Positions 1-5,065 of a stretch of 5,065 bases of DNA are shown piece after piece (within the stretch, counting starts at the first letter, position 1; every line of letters begins with the position of its first letter). Both the position numbers and the translations under genes were made by a program. The notes beneath the pieces are model-generated. The model did not search any database. It was not told the DNA's origin and saw only the letters and a program-made list of their open reading frames with translations. This stretch comes from an uncultured Clostridia bacterium (GTDB taxonomy: Bacteria > Bacillota_A > Clostridia > Christensenellales > Aristaeellaceae), in assembly GCA_947166205.1 (NCBI GenBank), contig CAMVDI010000132.1, forward strand, positions 1 through 5,065, read 5' to 3'.

Positions 1-431
1 CCACCCTGGAGGACAAGGCCCTGGGCTGCACCCAGAAGAGCGGCTTCTCCCCGGTGCGCGGCGTGCTGGCCTATGGGGAGCGGGTCTCCGTCCCCGGGCT
101 GAATCTGCTCTCCGCCCCGGGCAATGATCTGGTCGCCGCCACGGGGCTCGCCGCCTCCGGCGCGAATCTGGTGCTCTTCTCTACCGGACGGGGAACGCCT
201 TTCGCCGCCCCTGTGCCAACCCTGAAGATCGCGACCAATCCCACCCTCGCGGACCGGAAGTCCCACTGGATCGATTTTGCCGCCGGGGATCTGCTCCGGG
301 GAAAGACGCTGGATCAGCTGGCCGACGCGCTGCTGGATCTGGTGCTGGAGGTAGCCTCCGGCAAGGAAGTGGTCAGCGAGGCCCGCGGCTTCCACGATCT
401 GGCGATCTTCAAAACCGGCGTAACGCTGTAA
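1..431 (+). CDS. uxaA: UxaA-family altronate/galactarate-type dehydratase, C-terminal part (5' truncated)
   Basis: This is the C-terminal end of a sugar-acid dehydratase of the UxaA/GarD family. Known members use iron to remove water from D-altronate (or galactarate), giving 2-keto-3-deoxy acids in cytoplasmic hexuronate catabolism. The reading frame is open from base 3 to the TAA at 429-431, about 143 codons, so the start lies outside the window; full family members are about 500 residues. A GTG at 54 is only an internal valine codon, because family sequence continues upstream of it (TLEDKALGCTQKSGF). Other family hallmarks are the SAPGNDLVAATGLAASGANL segment, the LFSTGRGTPFAAPVPTLKIA segment, the following ATNPTL, and the C-terminal AIFKTGVTL. 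The family is clear. The substrate (altronate, galactarate or a related acid) cannot be decided from this fragment, so the symbol is provisional. The gene converges on the minus-strand operon and ends 44 nt before a terminator. Confidence 0.88.
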   Translation, partial: TLEDKALGCTQKSGFSPVRGVLAYGERVSVPGLNLLSAPGNDLVAATGLAASGANLVLFSTGRGTPFAAPVPTLKIATNPTLADRKSHWIDFAAGDLLRGKTLDQLADALLDLVLEVASGKEVVSEARGFHDLAIFKTGVTL

Positions 432-475
432 CGCGGCCGCGCCGTGATAAAAGCGCCGTAAACCGCAGATATTCC

Positions 476-516
476 GACAAAAAAACGCTGAAGTCGATTC
501 AGCGTTTTTTTTTGTC
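476..516. terminator. Bidirectional rho-independent terminator
   Basis: The core is a perfect 7-bp stem, CGCTGAA (486-492) and TTCAGCG (498-504), with a 5-nt loop GTCGA. It is flanked by an A7 run (479-485) on the left and a T9 run (505-513) on the right, and closed by GAC (476-478) against GTC (514-516). Read on the plus strand, the stem is followed by nine T and ends the dehydratase transcript. Read on the minus strand, it is followed by seven T and ends the four-gene operon. It lies in the 144-nt gap between two convergent genes, where a shared terminator is expected. Confidence 0.93.
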
Positions 517-575
517 GTTCTTCCGGAAAGCGAGCCGTCCGCCGAAAGGCTGTTCCGCCCGCCTGAAAAGAGAAG

Positions 576-2507
576 TTATGGTTCGTAGAGCATATCGATG
601 CTCGTCACCGTGCCCGCCTTGTTCAGCCGGTACTCCAGCTGCCACCAGTGGCTGGAATCGGGGGTGTAGCAGCGGTACCGGATGATCTTTCCGCCGTCCT
701 CCTGAACCCAGATCTTGCCCGTTCCGTCCTTGCTGGAGTAGAGTCCCCGGTTTCCGCTGGGGCTTTCCACCTGGCCCATATCCCGGAATTTTCCGACCAC
801 GAAGCTCTCCGTGTCCCCGATGGCCGTTCCCCGGGGCGCGGCAATCGGCCCGGCCGAGGTCAGGCACACCTCCGCCACGACCCATCCGGCCTTGGTCCTG
901 CTCATCACGGCGTATCCCCAGTTGTAGTCATACCGCCTGCATTCGGTTTCGATGTTCTCCAGCGTCACATTGCCCGCCAGGGTTCCTTCGCCGAACAGCC
1001 GCTGAAACTCCATCATGCCGGTCACGTAAAGGGTAAAGTCCTTCGGCGCGTCCTGCTCCGAATTGTAGCCTCTCAGCGGTTCCGGAATCTCAATCTTGTA
1101 CAGGGTCTCGAGCATGTTCGAAACCTTGTTGTATTTGTTGACCGCCACCGCCTTCAGCGTCACGCGCCCGCCCGGCAGCCAGAAGGGTTCCCCGGTATAG
1201 ATGGGGCTGTCCGCGTCCGGCGAAGAGCCGTCCACCGTGTAGTAGATCACGATGTCATCGTCGTTTTCGTTGTCGAGCCCAGGCTTCAGACGGACCCGCT
1301 GCCGGGTTTTGTAGGTGGCCGGTGCCAGAGAGGTTCTCGGCGTCTGGGGCGAAGGCATGATGATCCGGTAGGTGCCCCGCAGCTCATCGGAAACCAGCTC
1401 CCCGTCCACGGCCACGGCCCTCAGGGTATGGATCCCCTCATCCAGGAAAACCCGGTCGGTAAATTTGATTCCGCCCGAAGGCAGATCCGCGTTCTCGTCA
1501 AAGGTGTAGTATACGTCAAACCCCTGATACGAGGTAATGGCGATATATTTCTTGGTCTCGTAGTATCCCGCGGTCAGGTCCACCTCCGGCGGCGCGGGCA
1601 CAAAGTCGTTCCGCTGGGTAAGAAAGGAGGTTTCTCCCGTCCGCTCATAGGCGAGCTTCATCAGCTCGCTGGCCTTCGCCTTCGCCCCGGGTTCGTTGCT
1701 GCCCAACAGGATCCGGATATGGTTTACATACGCCTCCGTGCGGCTGGGGGTCTCCGTATAGATGATCTCGTAAAGCTTCGCCGCGTCTTCCTGCCTTCCG
1801 TCCGCCTCATAGGCGGAACCGAGCAGCAGCAGTCCGTCCACGTCCACGGCGTCGTTCTCCTTGTCCTGGGCCCACGCTTTCTCGAAATAGGTGATGGCGT
1901 CGCCGATATTTCCCCCGTCCAGCATTTCCTCGCCCAGCTTCCACAGCGCGGTGGAGGTGGCGTCCCGGCCCATGCGGGCCATCAGCTTCTGTCCCGTCTC
2001 CGTACGCTTCAGGAAAAGATAGCCTCCGGCGATCAGGAAAATCAGCAGCACAAAGGCTGTCAGTCCCACCCGGAACCAGTTGACCATCCGTCCCTGACGG
2101 TGGCCCGGCGCGTGGCGGGCGGCATAGGCCGCCGCCTGTGCCTGCCGGGCTGATTCCTCGGAGTAGACCTGCATGGGTCTTCGTTCGAAGGTGGCCTCCT
2201 GCTCGGACCGGTCCTCCCCGATGCCGCCCAGGTCATCCACCATAGGATCAAAATATTCCGGCAGCACGTCCCGGGTGTCCCGGACAGGCTGCAGTGGAAC
2301 CGTGGCATGGCTGGCGCCGCTGCGGCGCTTCCGGCGGATCTCCTCCTGCTTCTGTGCGGGTCTGTTCTTCACCGCCTCCCGCGCGCGCTTTCCCTGCCGG
2401 ATGGACTCGGCGCCGTAGCCTTCCCCGGCATCCCGGAGCGTCGCCCCGCATTTGGGACAGACGATGGTCTCATCCTGGGCATAGTATCCGCATTGCTTAC
2501 ACAGCAT
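576..2507 (-). CDS. Zinc-ribbon, single-pass membrane protein with TPR-like region and two chitobiase C-terminal-type modules; function unknown
   Basis: A 643-residue protein with several parts. Residues 3-20 form a zinc ribbon (C3-x2-C6 and C17-x2-C20). Residues 25-140 are charged, low in hydrophobic residues and probably disordered. Residues 145-166 are one membrane span (VGLTAFVLLIFLIAGGYLFL at its core). Arginines just before the span suggest the N-terminus is inside and the rest outside. Residues about 183-290 are helical and TPR-like (AITYFEKAWAQDKEN, then LLLLGSAYEADGRQEDAAKL). Residues about 310-382 and 388-472 are two related beta modules resembling the chitobiase/beta-hexosaminidase C-terminal domain: VYYTFDEN pairs with IYYTVDGS, and LRAVAVDGELVSDELRGTYRI-type residues pair with LKAVAVNKYNKVSN. 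Residues about 485-643 form an aromatic-rich domain I do not recognise. No catalytic residues are evident, so a binding or envelope-sensing role is only an inference. The ATG at 2507 has a strong ribosome binding site, and the cysteine pair starts at residue 3, which supports this start. It is the last gene of the operon. Confidence 0.9.
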   Translation of the reverse strand: MLCKQCGYYAQDETIVCPKCGATLRDAGEGYGAESIRQGKRAREAVKNRPAQKQEEIRRKRRSGASHATVPLQPVRDTRDVLPEYFDPMVDDLGGIGEDRSEQEATFERRPMQVYSEESARQAQAAAYAARHAPGHRQGRMVNWFRVGLTAFVLLIFLIAGGYLFLKRTETGQKLMARMGRDATSTALWKLGEEMLDGGNIGDAITYFEKAWAQDKENDAVDVDGLLLLGSAYEADGRQEDAAKLYEIIYTETPSRTEAYVNHIRILLGSNEPGAKAKASELMKLAYERTGETSFLTQRNDFVPAPPEVDLTAGYYETKKYIAITSYQGFDVYYTFDENADLPSGGIKFTDRVFLDEGIHTLRAVAVDGELVSDELRGTYRIIMPSPQTPRTSLAPATYKTRQRVRLKPGLDNENDDDIVIYYTVDGSSPDADSPIYTGEPFWLPGGRVTLKAVAVNKYNKVSNMLETLYKIEIPEPLRGYNSEQDAPKDFTLYVTGMMEFQRLFGEGTLAGNVTLENIETECRRYDYNWGYAVMSRTKAGWVVAEVCLTSAGPIAAPRGTAIGDTESFVVGKFRDMGQVESPSGNRGLYSSKDGTGKIWVQEDGGKIIRYRCYTPDSSHWWQLEYRLNKAGTVTSIDMLYEP

Positions 2508-2510
2508 TTT

Positions 2511-2520
2511 CCCCCTCCTT
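2511..2520 (-). promoter_or_regulatory. Ribosome binding site of the zinc-ribbon membrane protein gene
   Basis: The minus strand reads AAGGAGGGGG, then AAA, then ATG. AAGGAGG is a full match to the anti-Shine-Dalgarno sequence and ends 6 nt before the start codon, which fixes the start at 2507. It lies wholly within the 20-nt gap after the HEAT-like gene, so this cistron can be initiated independently inside the operon. Confidence 0.85.
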
Positions 2521-2527
2521 CTCGGGG

Positions 2528-3367
2528 TCAGGTCATATCCATGCCGCGCAGGGCCTCGTACTCGGGATCGTCCTCAAAAACGCGCTCGGGGCAAACGCCG
2601 CCCAGGGCCTCAATCGCGTTCCGCAGCTCGATGAAGGTCAGATAGCTGACGCCATCCTCCTCCGCCGCGCTGATCAGATCCGGCAGCGCCCGGTCGTCCC
2701 CGATCTTCGCCAGATACCCGGCGAACAGGGCGCGCTTCTCCGGATGGGCGTGGAAGAGCTTCATCGCCAGCCGGAAAACCTGCTCATTCCCCGGAAAATT
2801 GGACAGCACTTCGAGCAGCGCCTCCTGCCCCGCGTCGTTGGCCTTCTCCAGATTCTGCAGGATCGGCTGAACCACCGACGGACCCATCTCCCGCAGGCTC
2901 TCCAGGGCGTTGTCCTTCATCTCGTCCTTCTCGGCCCGGTCCAGCTGCCAGTTGATATAGAGCATGCGGGGCAGGGTGCTTTCCATTTCCCGCAGCAGCC
3001 CGATGGCCAGCATGCAGGCCTCCTCCTCCGCCTCCGGATCCTTCAGCAGCTCCAGCAGCCGCTTCTCGCAGGGCCGGCCCACAAAGGTGATCTGCTCCGT
3101 CAGCAGGTCGGGCACAGGCACGCCCTGGCGGCAGTATTCATGCATCCAGTCCACCAGCACCTTCGGATCCTCGAACTGGGTGAAATAGGATCCCGGGGTC
3201 ACGTTTCCCAGCCAGCTGGCGCGGGTGTTCAGAAACATCATGTAGATGCGGGGAAGGTCCTCCTCCATGGCGTCGTATCCCGCGTAATCCCCCTGGTGGT
3301 TTTTCATCCACGCGGACATATAGTCCGCGAAATGCTCGTCAAAATTGAGTATGGGCATTCTGCTCAC
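2528..3367 (-). CDS. Uncharacterised alpha-helical HEAT-like repeat protein
   Basis: A 279-residue, acidic, mostly helical protein with no signal peptide or membrane span, so probably cytoplasmic. From about residue 98 to 257 it shows successive amphipathic helix pairs of HEAT type, for example NALESLREMGPSVVQPILQN (153-172), EALLEVLSNFPGNEQVFRLA (182-201) and YLAKIGDDRALPDLISAAEE (218-237). Such solenoids usually serve as protein-binding scaffolds. The N-terminal ~95 residues (FDEHFADYMSAWMKN onward) resemble no enzyme I know. The chosen start is GTG at 3365-3367, overlapping the hslO stop by 4 nt (GTGA) and preceded by AAGGGGAG with an 8-nt spacer. An ATG three codons in (3356-3358) is possible but would place the ribosome site 17 nt away. 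The overlap implies translational coupling to hslO. Function is unknown; a role alongside the chaperone or the downstream membrane protein is inference from context only. Confidence 0.87.
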   Translation of the reverse strand: MSRMPILNFDEHFADYMSAWMKNHQGDYAGYDAMEEDLPRIYMMFLNTRASWLGNVTPGSYFTQFEDPKVLVDWMHEYCRQGVPVPDLLTEQITFVGRPCEKRLLELLKDPEAEEEACMLAIGLLREMESTLPRMLYINWQLDRAEKDEMKDNALESLREMGPSVVQPILQNLEKANDAGQEALLEVLSNFPGNEQVFRLAMKLFHAHPEKRALFAGYLAKIGDDRALPDLISAAEEDGVSYLTFIELRNAIEALGGVCPERVFEDDPEYEALRGMDMT

Positions 3368-4329
3368 AGTTCTGTCTCCCCTTCCGATTCAGGCTGCTGC
3401 CCGCCTTCAGGCTGTTTGGCCCGGTTCATCATGTCCCGCAGCTCCTCCGTGGTGAAAAAGTGCTTCCGATGGCAGAAATGGCAGCTCAGCTCCGCGCCCT
3501 TTCCCTCGTCGATGAGGCTCTGCAGGTCCTTCCTTCCCAGGGAGATCAGCGCCTTTTCCATTCTTTTCCGGCTGCAGCTGCATTTCCATCGGATCGGCGT
3601 CCGCTCCAGGATTTTCGGCTCCAGGCCCCGGAACCAGCCTTCCGCCAGCTCCTCCAGCGTGCCGAAGGTCAGCTCCCGGCTGATATCCGCGAACATGGGG
3701 CTGCGCAGCTCCAGCTGGTCGATCATTTCCTCCGGGCATCCCGGCAGCGGCTGAATCAGGATCCCGCCCGCCTGCAGCACAAGTCCCTCGTGAATCCGGA
3801 CCCCCAGGGCCACCAGGCTCGGCTGCTGCTCGGATACGGTAAAGTAGTTCGCGAAATCCATGGCGATCTCGCCGCTGACGATCTCGCTCTGGCCGATATA
3901 CTGCTTTCCGCCGCCCAGATCCCGAACCACGGTCATCCTCCCGGTATGGCCGACCGCGCCGCCCACATCCAGCTTTCCGTCCGCCCGGGGCGGCAGGGAA
4001 ACAGTGGGGTCGTCCGCGCAGGCCCGGATATCCCCGTGGTCCGCGATGGCCATCAGGGTGCCCATGGGGCCGTCGCCCTTCAGGGTTACGGTCACGGACT
4101 CCTCGTCGCCCTTCAGCATGATGCCCATCATGGCGGCGCCTGTCATCAGCCGGCCCAGGGCCGCCGCCGCCACCGGGGAAGCCCCGTGGATATCCCGGCA
4201 GGTCTGCGCCAGGCCGGTCGAGCTGCACAGCAGCACCCGGGCCTGTCCTCCGCCCAGATCAATCTGCAGAATCTCATCCGCCTTCGGGGCAATCCCCTGC
4301 GGATCCGTCTGTTCCATCATTTCACTCAT
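3364..4329 (-). CDS. hslO: Hsp33 redox-regulated molecular chaperone (HslO)
   Basis: Hsp33 is a cytoplasmic ATP-independent holdase. Under oxidative stress its zinc centre is oxidised, the linker unfolds, and it binds unfolding proteins to prevent aggregation. The protein is 321 residues, somewhat longer than the usual ~290. The N-terminal domain is recognised by AAALGRLMTGAAMMGIMLKG (residues 55-74), LKGDGPMGTLMAIADHGDIR (83-102) and GQSEIVSGEIAMDFANYF (146-163). The C-terminal redox switch is complete: C250-x-C252, 30 residues, C283-x2-C286 (KCSCSRK and SCHFCHRKHFF). The extra length is an N-terminal stretch of roughly 17 residues before DEILQIDL and a polar, glutamate-rich tail after residue 305. 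An in-frame TAA at 4339-4341 excludes any start further upstream. The best ribosome site, GGAGG at 4344-4348, is 14 nt from the ATG, longer than ideal, so expression may depend on coupling to the methyltransferase gene ending 9 nt upstream. Confidence 0.97.
   Translation of the reverse strand: MSEMMEQTDPQGIAPKADEILQIDLGGGQARVLLCSSTGLAQTCRDIHGASPVAAAALGRLMTGAAMMGIMLKGDEESVTVTLKGDGPMGTLMAIADHGDIRACADDPTVSLPPRADGKLDVGGAVGHTGRMTVVRDLGGGKQYIGQSEIVSGEIAMDFANYFTVSEQQPSLVALGVRIHEGLVLQAGGILIQPLPGCPEEMIDQLELRSPMFADISRELTFGTLEELAEGWFRGLEPKILERTPIRWKCSCSRKRMEKALISLGRKDLQSLIDEGKGAELSCHFCHRKHFFTTEELRDMMNRAKQPEGGQQPESEGETEL
3376..3383 (-). promoter_or_regulatory. Ribosome binding site deciding the GTG start of the HEAT-like gene
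   Basis: The minus strand reads AAGGGGAG, then 8 nt (ACAGAACT), then GTG at 3367. It lies within the last codons of hslO. The spacing favours the overlapping GTG over the ATG nine bases downstream. Confidence 0.6.
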
Positions 4330-4338
4330 CCTGTTCTC

Positions 4339-5065
4339 TTATTCCTCCGGAGGCCGCGTGGCGCAGATATGCCACCGCAGGTCCGTCTCCCGGGCGGGAT
4401 TCAGGTTCCCGTCCCCATACATGCATACGCCCCGGTATCCGCAGGCCAGCATCATGTTCTTCAGCTCCTGCGCTTCCCAGGCCTTCTGGGTCTGGTTCTC
4501 CTCCATCCGGCGGTATCTGCCGTCCTGCTCCCTGACAAAGAAGCAGAGCGTCATTTCAACCGTGCGGCTCCGGGGATTCCAGATATTCTGCCAGAAATAG
4601 GTCACCTGCTCCAGATCCTCGCAGATCAGGCCGGAGCACAGCTGATCCCGCAGCTTGTGCGGTGTGGAAACGTCAAAGATCAGGGCGCCGCCGGGACGGA
4701 TCGCCCGCCACGCCGCCCGCAGAAAGCTGCGCAGCTCCTCGTCGTTCAGCAGGTAGTTCACCCCGTCGCAGGTGGCGATGACCGCGTCCATGGGCCGGTG
4801 AAGGTTCAGCGCCTTCATGTCCTGCTGCACAAAGGGGATGGCAATCCCCTGCTTTCTCGCCTTCTGGGCCGCCTGCCACAGCATCTCCCGGCTTAGATCC
4901 ACCCCGGTCATCTGAAAGCCGGCCCGGTACAGGGGAATCGTCAGACTCCCCGTTCCGCAGGCGCATTCGCAGACCTTTCCTTCACGAACCCCATAAATGG
5001 ACAGCAGGCGAACGTAATAGTCCGCCCAGCTGTCATAATTCACGTTGTTCATCAGCAGGTCATAG
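4339..5065 (-). CDS. Class I SAM-dependent methyltransferase (5' end beyond window)
   Basis: A small cytoplasmic enzyme of the Rossmann-fold methyltransferase class, which transfers the methyl group of S-adenosylmethionine to an acceptor that cannot be named here. Counting from the ATG at 5052, motif I is VCECACGTGSLT (27-38), with acidic E29 and glycines G33 and G35. The ribose-binding acid is D52 in TGVDLSREML. D78 in VQQDM is at the adenine-contact position. MDAVIATCDGVNYLL (88-102) is the strand-4 region and IRPGGALIFDVSTP (118-131) the post-motif strand. The ATG at 5052 is probably not the true start: the frame stays open to the window edge and encodes Y-D-L-L immediately before it, giving YDLLMNNVNYDSWADY, like the YDxLM...Y..W..Y N-terminus of this methyltransferase type. 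The gene is therefore annotated as 5' partial. It ends 9 nt before hslO and in the same reading frame, as the first visible gene of the operon. Confidence 0.92.
   Translation of the reverse strand, partial: YDLLMNNVNYDSWADYYVRLLSIYGVREGKVCECACGTGSLTIPLYRAGFQMTGVDLSREMLWQAAQKARKQGIAIPFVQQDMKALNLHRPMDAVIATCDGVNYLLNDEELRSFLRAAWRAIRPGGALIFDVSTPHKLRDQLCSGLICEDLEQVTYFWQNIWNPRSRTVEMTLCFFVREQDGRYRRMEENQTQKAWEAQELKNMMLACGYRGVCMYGDGNLNPARETDLRWHICATRPPEE
4344..4348 (-). promoter_or_regulatory. Distant ribosome binding site of hslO, overlapping the methyltransferase 3' end
   Basis: GGAGG sits in the last codons of the methyltransferase, just before its TAA. It is 14 nt from the hslO ATG at 4329, longer than the usual 5-10 nt. 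A weaker AGAGAACAGG lies directly before the ATG. This arrangement is compatible with termination-reinitiation coupling between the two genes, which is inferred from spacing only. Confidence 0.45.

Noticed and set aside
54..431. GTG at 54 as the start of a separate 125-residue protein
   Set aside because: The frame is open to the window edge and the upstream residues belong to the same dehydratase family motif, so this is an internal codon of a truncated gene.
521..551. TTCCGGAA palindrome (521-528) and a weak AGCC/GGCT inverted repeat (533-551) as a possible operator or second terminator
   Set aside because: The stems are very short with no T-run after the repeat, and the site is at the 3' end of both genes where an operator is not expected. 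The rest of the 432-575 gap holds nothing else I can support.
648..2153. A 501-codon plus-strand open frame antisense to the zinc-ribbon membrane protein gene
   Set aside because: Its translation is rich in Arg, His, Gly and Pro with no recognisable domain. The opposite strand encodes a protein with clear domains and a strong ribosome site. Long antisense frames are expected in GC-rich DNA.
2511..2527. CCCC/GGGG pairing on the minus strand around the ribosome site of the zinc-ribbon gene, as an RNA switch
   Set aside because: A 4-bp stem partly made of the ribosome site itself is too small to claim regulation.
2294..3754. A 486-codon plus-strand open frame crossing the zinc-ribbon, HEAT-like and hslO genes
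   Set aside because: It runs antisense across two gene boundaries, has low-complexity shadow composition, and has no family resemblance.
3460..4896. A 478-codon plus-strand open frame antisense to hslO and the methyltransferase
   Set aside because: Both opposite-strand genes have conserved functional motifs, whereas this translation is a compositional shadow rich in Gln, His, Arg and Pro.

Overview
The window is GC-rich (roughly 60% by eye) and gap-free bacterial DNA with two convergent transcription units. Strong AAGGAGG-type ribosome binding sites, an Hsp33 of the four-cysteine type, a UxaA-type sugar-acid dehydratase and a zinc-ribbon/TPR/chitobiase-type membrane protein together suggest a GC-rich member of the Clostridia (Firmicutes), perhaps a gut or rumen anaerobe. 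This assignment is an inference; no rRNA or other taxonomic marker is present.

Layout. Positions 1-431 (+) hold the last ~143 codons of a UxaA-family altronate/galactarate-type dehydratase whose start lies left of the window. Positions 432-575 are intergenic and contain one strong bidirectional rho-independent terminator (476-516) that serves both converging units. From the right edge leftward, four minus-strand genes are packed tightly and very probably form the end of one operon: a class I SAM-dependent methyltransferase (4339-5065, 5' end cut by the window edge), the redox chaperone Hsp33/HslO (3364-4329), an uncharacterised alpha-helical HEAT-like protein (2528-3367), and a 643-residue membrane protein (576-2507). 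The membrane protein has an N-terminal zinc ribbon, one membrane span, TPR-like helices, two chitobiase/hexosaminidase C-terminal-type beta modules and an unrecognised C-terminal domain. Junctions are 9 nt, a 4-nt GTGA overlap, and 20 nt, so translational coupling is likely. No promoter is visible because both units start outside the window.

How they fit together. The dehydratase belongs to hexuronate or sugar-acid catabolism and is unrelated to the operon facing it. In the operon, HslO is an oxidative-stress holdase. The methyltransferase and the HEAT-like protein have no assignable substrate. The last gene looks like a cytoplasm-to-envelope protein that could sense or bind something outside the cell. 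No mobile element, CRISPR array, tRNA, rRNA or riboswitch was seen. The most interesting parts are the last gene's architecture and the uncharacterised HEAT-like gene coupled to hslO.
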